DNA of 64,000 nucleotides from CBDDKZ01 sp965230415. GTDB lineage: Bacteria; Bacteroidota; Bacteroidia; Cytophagales; JAAEPT01. Location of the stretch: contig CBDDKZ010000005.1 of NCBI GenBank assembly GCA_965230415.1, forward strand, positions 4,340,001 to 4,404,000, written 5' to 3'. Position numbers and translations under genes: made by a program. The notes under the pieces are model-generated. The model was not told the DNA's origin, searched no databases, and worked only from the letters and a program-made list of their open reading frames with translations. Of the stretch, positions 18,801-26,554 are shown piece after piece (the stretch's first letter is position 1; the number at the start of each line of letters is the position of its first letter).

Positions 18801-21575
18801 CCTATTTTCGACCCGAATAATGAGCAAGATATCGTTACCGACAATAAGAATGGTGGTTACATTCACGCTCCGTCATTAAGCCATGGACTAACAGCATCTG
18901 TACTGCGGAATGCCTATATTTCAACAGCCGATGAAGCTGATGCTGAATTGTATAAAGTGAACCTTTCTTCTGAGCGTGTACGTTTGGCAATGGGAATTAT
19001 TGAAGGTATGCAAAAGGGACAATCGTTAGGAGCAATGCTTGGTTATCAACTGGAGCGTATTTTGCACGATAATACTGATGAGGAGATGGATGTTTACATC
19101 TACGAATTGCGCAAAGTATTTCCTATTGGCTCTAATCGTATCAAAAAAACAGCGATAAAAAAAGGCTTGAATAAAACGGGGACCCTCGCTCAAATAAGGC
19201 AAGCAGAAGAAGATGAGGCGATGCAGGAAGATCAGGCGGTTACACAAGTGGAAGCACGTAACGTGGTTGATGGACTGGCTTTATTGGAACATTTAAAAGG
19301 CTTAGAGGAAGAGCAACACGCATATCCATTTGATTTTGAAACAGGCAACGGTAAGGACAAGCTACTCGAAGCTACCGGAAATAAACTCACAGCCTTAAAC
19401 GATGCGGTCGACCACCTTAAAAATGTGCGCGATGCTGTGGCCGATCTTGCCATTGCAGAAAGTGTACATCAGGTGGTGCAAGGCAATTATGAACGGGCTT
19501 CGGGCGCTCTGGATGCTTATAGTAAAGGTGCTTACCCGCACTTGCCAGACGTTATTCAGTCGCAGGGAAGCGGTGTTAGCTTAACAAATCGATTTGGTAT
19601 TCATTTGGACGCAAATGCGGCCGCAGGTACTAACAGTAACCCGCGTACAAAAGTAGAACCTGCGCTGGCTAAATGGGTAGCAGGTTTTGTTCCTCCTAGC
19701 GATCAGATTGCATGCACTGTAAGCTACAGTGTTCCCTCGTACGATGGCAGTCCGTCCACACCAAGCGCTGTTTCTGTAAATATGCTAGAGATGGAACTGG
19801 AGGCTATCGACTTGTTATATATACAAAATGTGGAGAGTGCTAAAAACCTGAATGAACTCGATGAATATGTGATAAGTGCTTTTCATAAAAAAGTAAGCGT
19901 TCCATTAAATGTTGATATCCAGATAGATTATCGCGTTGGTGCTTCTTACAACTTTTTTGAAATCAATGCCCTGGTTACCAGTCTGAGGGCGCTTTTGTTA
20001 GGGTCCAGAGCCTTGAGAGCATCAGATCTTTCGCTGCAAAATGAAGGCGACAAAAACCAGGACAATGATGCTTATATTGATACGTCGCTGCTGGAAAATA
20101 ATACCCAAACGATGGAAGATGCGCTAAGTGCATTAAAAGTCGATGTTATTGATCCGTTGTCGGGACTGGTAGATCTTGAAGTATTCGAAAATTCCATGAC
20201 AAATAGTAGCGCCATACTCAATGTGGCAGATGCGGTGTTGAGTGCTTTCAGCACTCAGATAAGACAGGCGCTGCATTATGGTGTGCAACAGGGAGGGGCG
20301 ATTTTTGTGCAGCAACGAAAAGCTGCCATTCACGATATTATCTTTAACAAAGTAGTCGCATGGCACGATGATTGGGAACAGCGAGATAACGATTATAAGG
20401 CCCTTATTGCAAGTTTGGCTGGTGCGTCTGAAGAAGAAAAAATAAACATTTTGCAAGAAGCGGAGGCACTGGTTGCTGTTTCCATTACTGTAGATTTTAT
20501 CGATGCAGCAGACTTGGAAACAAAGGTAAATGCCAAATACCTAACCTTTGATACCAGGTTTGCACAGGTCAATAACTTTTTACTCAATGAGTATACTGAT
20601 CTGAAGTCGCTTATTGAAGATGCCCAGGTTTTAGTAACAGGATTGGAGCCTTTCATGCTGGAAGTGATTGATTTGGAAGATGCCTTAAAAGCTTTGGTTG
20701 TATTGGTAGAGGATGTATATCAGCAGACACTACAGTTTTATCAGGCCGAAGACCAATTGTTGACAGATTTAGATGCGGCAATTCAAAGTGTTAAAATTGA
20801 TCCGGATCCGGCAAATGCGCTTAAAGTGATGAAAGAATCTACACAGAAACTGTTCGGTGAATCATTTATTATTGTGCCCAAGTTCAGGCTCTCCGAAACA
20901 CAAACGCAGGAAATGGGTAATGTATTTGGCAACGCCGATAAACTACTGGACTTTCAACGCGATAAGAAGGAGAATCCGTTTCCTATGGATGATTGGCTTT
21001 ATGGACAAGCGCGTGTACGAGAAAAACTCGGCGATTGGGAAAACAGTGTGATGTTGGGTGAAGGCTTTGATGCCAGTGGTGTTATAGAATTTAATTTGAA
21101 AGCTTTGCAGTTTCCTTTTATCGAAAATGATACCTGGCTGGGGCTGGAGTATCCGGAAGACTATGAAGTGGAAAGTGATAAATTGCTTTACACAGCTCAT
21201 ATGGAGCAGTTTACCCCTGGCGATGAGTTATGTGGTTTGCTGATAGATGAGTGGACCGAAGTGATTCCTGCCAAAAAAGAGACAACAGGACTTAGCTTTC
21301 ACTACGACCGTCCTAACTGCGAACCTCCACAAACAGTATTGCTCGCGTTGTCTCAGAATCTTGGGGGGCAATGGGAATGGCAGGATCTGGTACAAACTAT
21401 TCATGATACACTCGATATGGCTAAGTTACGGGCTGTAGAACCCGACCAGATAGATCAAACTAATTTGAGTACATTGCTGCCTGCCACCATATCTTCTACG
21501 ACAAAACATAATTCCACCATATCCATGCAGCTGTTGGCTGATCCCATATTCAAATACGAAATTAATAAAGGATGA
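15816..21575 (+). CDS. Giant conserved protein of unknown function (1919 aa)
   Basis: The first 80 residues are a likely coiled coil (rich in Lys, Glu and Gln at heptad spacing). Recognisable patches follow: LRIETRF near 112-118, with LWVRVFPDTFSVDSF shortly after; RISNQPYGILPATTF near 602-616; YIHAPSLSHGLTASVLRNAY near 1015-1034; and GQSLGAMLGYQLERILHD near 1068-1085. The region from about 1380 to 1700 is again rich in helical, acidic, coiled-coil-like sequence. No signal peptide, membrane segment or known catalytic motif is seen. The patches recall a family of large unannotated bacterial proteins, but this is memory and not a search. One nucleotide overlaps the gene before it, and ATGA joins it to the next. 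The size and coiled coils suggest a scaffold or structural part. Confidence 0.7.
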   Translation: MAEFHELQSSIQQIRKSLIAGRRAITVDQERLKKLETQKKAVLRTQSPNSQAYSQLLEREQQVKSNLEKNRKRLEGSLSSELSVLKQFEVYSDPRQNLGFFDADTPIMLAPLRIETRFKIVQSPIVVASHLQTQHQLWVRVFPDTFSVDSFDDVLSMSERERMIRYWVSLFQAGTAGSPGLGDYVKEKERAAWKKLMGIFNAGRAYWLTRNFGPKEQEARPIRQAEDEVFLVITLLDKIEDDLRDAIEKYWILVAEAKGNAQQLTAAFNMMVDFVGGDIEKAKEIVTKYEPRDAKDLLKKAEEASNVEVVFITFPNPVADDTKVAAWTQASKVTTLPENLVLIAYDQNGEAIVEQLGNRIPDPLIVGPDTSDDITELLAAIYGPAFDTMSEDEKAEKYMEYLAGQSETKWLFDFEEAVSKGMGFKVNLSEEQYNAGFSKLMVLGVKLSADAQEGKEAIETLFAHHQFGDTGFSLIPQGTATNNTEDSTTTYDESEDADEAFDRYFNGDQQDDPFEKITRVDGRWLANSLGISVNAASLKTAANYYGRDQLEARAMNTALWNGTIGYYLESMITPVVSDDDRAFARDFFIKHVSGRGRIPAIRISNQPYGILPATTFNSINYYASSRGKLFQTAYRPYLEGLAKLNDIINRMKGIWFESGFYDDVAYVGKEGDAHQILLKALGLHATSVEFDRRIAKSEAQLLQELCYNQQRVDNFKNEYAAKALQQLQALGYQVNDKVTPDIPLLKKFFLDNQQDLHTPLIDDTPLSEINKIRAYTPEDLNYIEWLITHSLSNHQIIKDQSGFNEGDRPNALLYELLRYSINLEFGNTALKMMHERELINRDEMRSARVDVDFIGIQDNPGPQLQTKWDLLYRTEPQIDPNTLLVDQISQNLTLANIPVNTRELRDIIDALELLKDTPTARLERSMVEMLDTASYRLDAWIMGHLDVMMEYMRFGGPQNQSDPRDGLYIGAYGIVEKLLPEDKELSPAAIDSDIKPIFDPNNEQDIVTDNKNGGYIHAPSLSHGLTASVLRNAYISTADEADAELYKVNLSSERVRLAMGIIEGMQKGQSLGAMLGYQLERILHDNTDEEMDVYIYELRKVFPIGSNRIKKTAIKKGLNKTGTLAQIRQAEEDEAMQEDQAVTQVEARNVVDGLALLEHLKGLEEEQHAYPFDFETGNGKDKLLEATGNKLTALNDAVDHLKNVRDAVADLAIAESVHQVVQGNYERASGALDAYSKGAYPHLPDVIQSQGSGVSLTNRFGIHLDANAAAGTNSNPRTKVEPALAKWVAGFVPPSDQIACTVSYSVPSYDGSPSTPSAVSVNMLEMELEAIDLLYIQNVESAKNLNELDEYVISAFHKKVSVPLNVDIQIDYRVGASYNFFEINALVTSLRALLLGSRALRASDLSLQNEGDKNQDNDAYIDTSLLENNTQTMEDALSALKVDVIDPLSGLVDLEVFENSMTNSSAILNVADAVLSAFSTQIRQALHYGVQQGGAIFVQQRKAAIHDIIFNKVVAWHDDWEQRDNDYKALIASLAGASEEEKINILQEAEALVAVSITVDFIDAADLETKVNAKYLTFDTRFAQVNNFLLNEYTDLKSLIEDAQVLVTGLEPFMLEVIDLEDALKALVVLVEDVYQQTLQFYQAEDQLLTDLDAAIQSVKIDPDPANALKVMKESTQKLFGESFIIVPKFRLSETQTQEMGNVFGNADKLLDFQRDKKENPFPMDDWLYGQARVREKLGDWENSVMLGEGFDASGVIEFNLKALQFPFIENDTWLGLEYPEDYEVESDKLLYTAHMEQFTPGDELCGLLIDEWTEVIPAKKETTGLSFHYDRPNCEPPQTVLLALSQNLGGQWEWQDLVQTIHDTLDMAKLRAVEPDQIDQTNLSTLLPATISSTTKHNSTISMQLLADPIFKYEINKG

Positions 21576-23410
21576 ATTCATTAGCAGTAACCGATTTTAG
21601 CAGACTTATTTCGACTGTCACCATGTGGCAGCGTACAGAAGGCCGCCCAAGGACAGAAAACTTTGACAGAGCGCTCAAAGCAGAAGTACGTGATGCCTTA
21701 TGGATGATATCCAAACAGTGGCAGATGGGCGAATTTATTGGTGACGATGCCGGCTCTCCAATTTTGGCCAAACTACATATGGAAACAACCCGGCTTACAA
21801 AATATAAAGGTGGAGATGGTGAAACAATAGCGTTGGAAGACGATATACCATTAGAAGTAAAGGTAGAGCATCAAAAAGTAGCTTTTCAACAGAATGATAT
21901 CACTATTTCACTGGATATACGTCTGCTTATGGGAAGGCAATGGCTTAAATTGGCAGCACAAATCAAACCAGGTCTAAAGGCCGATTTTCTGGCAAATACA
22001 AACTATCAAATAGAGGCTCCCGATCCTGCTAATGCGCAAGACGCAAGTTATTGCGCTGACTCCACCGTTTGGCAGCAGTTTGAAGCAGTAGCAGGAAGAA
22101 AACTAGACGGCTACAAACTGTATCAGGCTATAATTGCCAATGGAGTGGAAGTAGTCACTGATGGCTTAACGCTGAGTCCTCAGGAAACGGATGATTTAAT
22201 AAGTGCGGCAAAGCAATTTGTGAAATGGTACAGGCGCCTGTATTATCAGCCGGAAGAAAATCATAACAAATCATGGAAACCCGAATACCTCGAGCATCAA
22301 TTTGATACTGCCGCTCCAAAAGGTGGTGGCGAAAAGGTGTTCACCTCCCAGGAGTACTACCACGGACACCTCGATTGGTATAACCTTGATATTGATCAGG
22401 ACCGGAATGATTTGGGTGATCCGAGTTCGGGGACAGTACCTACAGATGTAGAAGGCGAGATCACACATACTTTTATACCTACTTCAGTAAAATTTGGAGG
22501 CATGCCACATCCACGATGGTGGACCTTCGAAAATTGGCGTACCAACTTAAGTTTCGTGAAGCCAGATACAACAGATATCAATAAACTACTGTTAATGGAT
22601 TTTTTTCTTACCTATTCCAATGATTGGTTTATGGTGCCTTTTACCTTACCGGTAGGTAGTGTGGCTAAGGTGCGTGGTATGATGGTTACGAATGTTTTTG
22701 GAGAAAAAATATGGGTTGAAGGAGCTGGGAAAGGAGATGACGAAGATTGGCAACGTTGGAATATGTATAATCTGGCTATTAAGGAAACGGATGATGTACC
22801 AGCAGATATTAGTCTTGTATTGCCACCAATTTCCAGAAAAGTGCAGGAAAGCAAACCTTTTGAAGAGATTTACCTTTTGAGAGATGAACTCGCCAATATG
22901 GTTTGGGGAGTGGAAACGGTTGTGCCTGTACCAAGTGGTAAAGGACAAGATGGAAAAGTAACAGGTCGAAACTTTAAGGACTGGTTGCAACAGCTCATTC
23001 ATCAGGTACACCCACCGCAAGATGACCCTGACCTGGCAGCCAAAGTGCGCTATGAAGTAGTGAACAGTGTCCCCGAGCACTGGATACCTTTTGTACCGGT
23101 GCATCTTGATGGACAGCAACGTGAAGTGCAGTTACAAAGAGCGGCAATGCCTAGAATTTTAGACCAGGACCCTGATACACCAAAGAAAGTAGAACCCAGA
23201 ACTTCACTGATGCGTGAAGGCCTCGATTTAAATACCAAAGCTCCTTACTTTATACATGAAGAAGAAATAACTCGTTCGGGCATACGCGTGAGAAAGAGTT
23301 ATCAACGAACACGTTGGTACAATGGTAAAGTATTTAACTGGATAGGTATCAAAAAAGAAATAGGCAGGGGAGAAGGAAATAGCGGTCTTACTTTTGATCA
23401 ATTGCATTAA
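21572..23410 (+). CDS. Conserved protein of unknown function, last gene of the five-gene block (612 aa)
   Basis: No signal peptide or membrane segment. Near the N-terminus is RDALWMISKQWQMGEFIGDD, residues 40-59, followed by AGSP. Further patches are GGMPHPRWWTFENWRTNLSF near 309-328, TYSNDWFMVPFTLPVG near 346-361, YLLRDELANMVWGVE near 434-448, and the C-terminal GRGEGNSGLTFDQLH (598-612). The many Trp and the block-like conservation suggest a folded, non-enzymatic or novel domain. I recall the same phrases from unannotated proteins in distant phyla, which would make this a widespread family. The start overlaps the upstream stop as ATGA. The gene is followed at once by a hairpin and a 21-bp repeat array, which probably closes the operon. 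Confidence 0.7.
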   Translation: MNSLAVTDFSRLISTVTMWQRTEGRPRTENFDRALKAEVRDALWMISKQWQMGEFIGDDAGSPILAKLHMETTRLTKYKGGDGETIALEDDIPLEVKVEHQKVAFQQNDITISLDIRLLMGRQWLKLAAQIKPGLKADFLANTNYQIEAPDPANAQDASYCADSTVWQQFEAVAGRKLDGYKLYQAIIANGVEVVTDGLTLSPQETDDLISAAKQFVKWYRRLYYQPEENHNKSWKPEYLEHQFDTAAPKGGGEKVFTSQEYYHGHLDWYNLDIDQDRNDLGDPSSGTVPTDVEGEITHTFIPTSVKFGGMPHPRWWTFENWRTNLSFVKPDTTDINKLLLMDFFLTYSNDWFMVPFTLPVGSVAKVRGMMVTNVFGEKIWVEGAGKGDDEDWQRWNMYNLAIKETDDVPADISLVLPPISRKVQESKPFEEIYLLRDELANMVWGVETVVPVPSGKGQDGKVTGRNFKDWLQQLIHQVHPPQDDPDLAAKVRYEVVNSVPEHWIPFVPVHLDGQQREVQLQRAAMPRILDQDPDTPKKVEPRTSLMREGLDLNTKAPYFIHEEEITRSGIRVRKSYQRTRWYNGKVFNWIGIKKEIGRGEGNSGLTFDQLH

Positions 23411-23424
23411 GTTATTACTACACA

Positions 23425-23458
23425 CACCTTATAGGTTTCTGCTTGAACCTATAAGGTG
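23425..23458 (+). terminator. Hairpin whose 3' arm is the first 21-bp repeat
   Basis: CACCTTATAGGTT (23425-23437) and AACCTATAAGGTG (23446-23458) form a perfect 13-bp inverted repeat with an 8-nt loop, 14 nt after the stop of the 612-residue gene. It has the place of a terminator but lacks a T-tract. Because the 3' arm is repeated downstream, the 5' arm could pair with any of the seven copies. Confidence 0.5.
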
Positions 23459-23600
23459 AATCAAAGAACCTATAAGGTGAATCAAAGAACCTATAAGGTG
23501 AATCAAAGAACCTATGAGGTGAATCAAAGAACCTATAAGGTGAATCTAAGAACCTATAAGGTGAATCTAAGAACCTATAAGGTATAAATTTGAATCTAAG
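23445..23600 (+). repeat. Seven tandem 21-bp repeats after the five-gene block
   Basis: Copies start at 23445, 23466, 23487, 23508, 23529, 23550 and 23571. The core GAACCTATAAGGTGAATCAA plus one A is exact in copies 1-3. Copy 4 has one A-to-G change in the core, copies 5 and 6 end TCTAA, and copy 7 carries an 8-nt insert before GAATCTAAG. The frame holds stops, so it is not coding. The core ACCTATAAGGT is nearly its own reverse complement, and the period is two helical turns, which would suit stacked protein binding. Confidence 0.9.
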
Positions 23601-23646
23601 TGCACAACTATTATTTTGTGACAGATTTGAACCAATGTGATCATTA

Positions 23647-24075
23647 ATGAATAAGTGTATACTATCAGTAGTCCTGTTTATGACAATAAATATGGGGTTT
23701 GCTCAAACGAAAGATGCTGATACAAGCGTAGTTTATGACGTAAGCGCCTACAAAGATTTATCAAGAGAGCCGCAAAAAGAAGAATGGAAAATGATTAGTG
23801 GCTACAAGTGTGATGTAAAGAATGAAGTTTATGGATGGGAATGGGCGTCAGAACCCCAGTTACCATTATTGGAAGCTGGTGACAGTTTTAGCGTGGAGCT
23901 AAGAATAAATGACTTGGGAAAAGTTGATGATATTCAAATCGTCGAATCATCTACCAAAGCATTCAACGATGAAATTTTGGCTGAATTAAGAAAGTCAAAA
24001 TTCTACAGAATGGCGAATATGGGAGGGCCAGATCGCATAACTGTGGTTACCGTAAAGTTTGAATCTGTAAATTGA
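23647..24075 (+). CDS. Small periplasmic protein with a TonB-C-like domain
   Basis: 142 residues with a signal peptide (MNKCILSVVLFMTINMGFAQ). The C-terminal half matches the pattern of a TonB C-terminal domain: an opening strand (FSVELRINDLGKVDDIQIVE), a helix around FNDEILAELRKSKFY, and a last strand (RITVVTVKFE). A normal TonB has an N-terminal membrane anchor and a Pro-rich linker. This one has a cleavable signal and almost no linker, so it would be a free periplasmic domain, as is common in Bacteroidota. Its partner is unknown. It starts 46 nt after the repeat array and converges on the transporter gene behind it. Confidence 0.65.
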   Translation: MNKCILSVVLFMTINMGFAQTKDADTSVVYDVSAYKDLSREPQKEEWKMISGYKCDVKNEVYGWEWASEPQLPLLEAGDSFSVELRINDLGKVDDIQIVESSTKAFNDEILAELRKSKFYRMANMGGPDRITVVTVKFESVN

Positions 24076-24096
24076 GTTTCTTTACTTAAATGTCGC

Positions 24097-25056
24097 TTAC
24101 ATTGTAGCCAGATACTTCACTCCGTATACCAATATTATACTTACAACAAGGCCCAGGAAGACTTTGGCAATATCCAGTGATAGGTCTTTAATCATAAACT
24201 TTCGCATAGCATATCTCTTTAGCATAATATTCATGGCAATTTCCCTTCCTGCAAGAATACCAATAAACACCCAGGTAGTACTCATCGGTACATTGCTTAA
24301 TTCTTTGAAAAAGAACAGTACAAGCGCATAAACAAAATCAATGATAGTAGCAGACCTAAGATCTACAGTATTCGTTTTTGACGTGACGATTTTTTGAATA
24401 TTTCCACCCTTCGAAGAAAAGATATAGGCTAGCATTCCCAATAAAATCACTAATGACAAGATCATTGTAGGAAGGTCGATATCACGAGGTAGGTATACAT
24501 AAATATTTGCAAAGTCCTGAATAAGCCATTGCGACCATAAAAAACCAGTAGAACACCATTGTAAGGCAGTCCAGATTTTTTCTTCTTTTTTGGTGATGGG
24601 CTTCGACATAAACCGCTTTTCGAGTGACTTTGATATAATCAGGTAAACGACGATGGCTGCCCCAAATGCGACGGCATAACCCATCAACGATTTGCTAACC
24701 ATTTTACCAAGGTTCTTCTCGTTGAAAAACGTTAGGATAAGGAAAGATGTGCTTACGGGTATCCCCGTACGGGTGAGCAGCATCAGAATAATTGGAGGTA
24801 GTATGTAGTACCACGCAAAGGGCTGTGGTAAAGGATATTTTTCCAGTCTGCCATAGGATACATCACCATCATGACTAAGGTAACCGTAGAGCAGTGTAAC
24901 TAATAAAATTGATCCGGCAAAAGCCCAAAGAGTCCACCAGTTTTTGCGCTCATTTGAACTGAGAAATGTACCAAGAGTTTGAATCGTGTCATTACCAACT
25001 ACGGAGTATGCGGCAAGTATAAAACCTACATACATAACGAGTGTTTCAACGCTCAT
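24097..25056 (-). CDS. PiT-like inorganic phosphate transporter-related membrane protein
   Basis: 319 residues with about eight to nine membrane segments. Two inverted-repeat-like signatures of the PiT/PHO4 family are visible in degenerate form: GNDTIQTLGTF near residues 21-31, where PiT proteins have GANDVANA, and two Pro-Ser-Thr motifs, GIPVSTSFLILTFF near 97-110 and NVPMSTTWVFIGILAGREIA near 254-273. PiT proteins carry phosphate with Na+ or H+ into the cell. The family link is inferred from these motifs; the transported ion may differ. It stands alone on the minus strand, 21 nt from the end of the TonB-C-like gene. Confidence 0.6.
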   Translation of the reverse strand: MSVETLVMYVGFILAAYSVVGNDTIQTLGTFLSSNERKNWWTLWAFAGSILLVTLLYGYLSHDGDVSYGRLEKYPLPQPFAWYYILPPIILMLLTRTGIPVSTSFLILTFFNEKNLGKMVSKSLMGYAVAFGAAIVVYLIISKSLEKRFMSKPITKKEEKIWTALQWCSTGFLWSQWLIQDFANIYVYLPRDIDLPTMILSLVILLGMLAYIFSSKGGNIQKIVTSKTNTVDLRSATIIDFVYALVLFFFKELSNVPMSTTWVFIGILAGREIAMNIMLKRYAMRKFMIKDLSLDIAKVFLGLVVSIILVYGVKYLATM

Positions 25057-25357
25057 ATTATTAGTATATTTTTAGGAGTGTGATTAAACGAACCCCTTGT
25101 GTTATTTTCATGCCAAATGTAATGAATAATTAACTAGATCTTAACTGCAATCTTAAAAAAGTATAAACAAATTTATGAATGAATTTCTTTTCCATAAAAT
25201 GGAGGTGTTTGTGTAAGCAATATTTTTAAAAGTCTTCGAAAAAATCAATGCATGTTAATTTTTAATAAACTAATTGTTTTCAATGTGTTAACTTTGAGTG
25301 GTGTCAGTTTGTCATTTATTTTGTGTATTTTTCTAAGCAGTTTTTATCTTTCAAAAT
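25057..25357. other. Divergent intergenic region between transporter and ABC genes
   Basis: These 301 nt are strongly A+T-rich and must hold two divergent promoters. No repeat, hairpin or small gene stands out. A TATCTTTC at 25345-25352 is close to the -7 consensus but lies too near the start codon to be convincing. Confidence 0.4.
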
Positions 25358-26548
25358 ATGGAGAAACAATTTGCGGAAGAAGTTCGAAATTACCTTTCCG
25401 CTTTAAACCTCGATAATGCTACCAAACGCACCTTAGATTGGGCATGGTATTATCATAAAAATGAAAATTTTTATGAACGCGCACTTCACATTCGAAAATC
25501 GTATAACATTACCAGGTCTTTAGGAGAACGAGAAGTAAATGAACAGGATAAAATAAAGTTCAGGGATGAGTTGGAACAATTATTATTGACGATTCAGGTA
25601 GGCGGTCAGGAGGTTTCACAAGAGCGTCGGACACTCATTGAAGTGAAGGAAATTAAAAAGCACTTCAACCATTTTTCCAAGAGCTTTTCCTTCGGTCCGG
25701 TTTCAATCACAATAGATAGGGGAGATATCATAGGTGTTGTTGGCGAGAATGGTAACGGGAAAACAACTTTTTTGAGGTTGATACAGGGTGAGATCGGTCA
25801 GGATAGTGGCGAAATTATCCGGAATTATAATTTGTTGGATATGCCGGCAAGTAAAGCGTATAAAGAAAAAAACAGGACCGCCTTTATTCCACAAAGAATC
25901 CCTCGATGGTGGGGTACCCTCATGGAGAATATCTCTTTTTTTGCAGCCGTACACGGTTATATTGGTGATGAAAATATAAAAATGGTGGATTACGTGATTA
26001 ACAGGATGGGGCTTACAGCATTTAAAGGTTTGTCCTGGTCACAATTATCATCAGGTTATAAACTTCGTTTTGAATTGGCAAAAATGCTGGTCTGGCAACC
26101 TGACATATTAATTCTCGATGAACCGCTCGCTAACCTGGATATTCAGGCCACTCAAAACTTGCTAGAAGATTTAAGGTTCTTTGCAAGTAAGCCCGTTCAG
26201 CCCGTTGGTATTTTACTTACTTCACAGCTTTTACATGAGGTAGAATCTATAGCAGATAAAATAATATTCTTACGAAACGGAAAAGAGGTGTTTTCAGGTG
26301 CTGTTGATACTTTTTCGGATAAACAGACAAAACATAAAATTGAAATCTCCATTCAGGAAGATGTTGCCTTGCTACGTGAGCTATTTCAGGAAAAGGCCGT
26401 TTCAGTAGATATGGGGAAAAATAAAATTACACTCACCTTCGATAAGAAAATACCTTGCAACGATGTTTTATTACACATTTTGAACAATGGTATTACACTT
26501 AAATATTATCGGGATATTACGAGTAGTACTGTGCAATTATTTGATTAA
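25358..26548 (+). CDS. ABC transporter ATP-binding protein with an N-terminal extension
   Basis: 396 residues. The ATPase core runs from about 95 to 320: Walker A GENGNGKTT at 129-137, a Q-loop region near FIPQR, signature LSSGY at 230-234, and Walker B ILILDEP with D254 and E255. The first 90 residues (charged, helical, rich in aromatic residues) are not part of a standard ABC domain, and about 75 residues follow it. The next gene starts 6 nt downstream and codes for a membrane protein, so the two probably form one exporter-like complex of the inner membrane. No substrate-binding protein is present, which argues against a classical importer. The substrate is unknown. Confidence 0.85.
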   Translation: MEKQFAEEVRNYLSALNLDNATKRTLDWAWYYHKNENFYERALHIRKSYNITRSLGEREVNEQDKIKFRDELEQLLLTIQVGGQEVSQERRTLIEVKEIKKHFNHFSKSFSFGPVSITIDRGDIIGVVGENGNGKTTFLRLIQGEIGQDSGEIIRNYNLLDMPASKAYKEKNRTAFIPQRIPRWWGTLMENISFFAAVHGYIGDENIKMVDYVINRMGLTAFKGLSWSQLSSGYKLRFELAKMLVWQPDILILDEPLANLDIQATQNLLEDLRFFASKPVQPVGILLTSQLLHEVESIADKIIFLRNGKEVFSGAVDTFSDKQTKHKIEISIQEDVALLRELFQEKAVSVDMGKNKITLTFDKKIPCNDVLLHILNNGITLKYYRDITSSTVQLFD

Positions 26549-26554
26549 CCGGTT

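Noticed and set aside
22646..23119. Minus-strand 157-codon frame inside the 612-residue gene
   Set aside because: Composition rich in Phe, Ile and His is typical of a reverse shadow, and the plus-strand gene has a strongly conserved-looking C-terminus.
7312..23410. Contractile injection system, type VI secretion or prophage
   Set aside because: No sheath, tube, baseplate, AAA+ ATPase, integrase or capsid signature is seen among the five proteins.
23445..23600. CRISPR array
   Set aside because: The repeats are directly joined at 21-bp period with no unique spacers, and no cas gene is near.
25345..25352. Promoter element TATCTTTC for the ABC gene
   Set aside because: It would place the transcript start at or past the ATG and ends in C instead of the consensus G.
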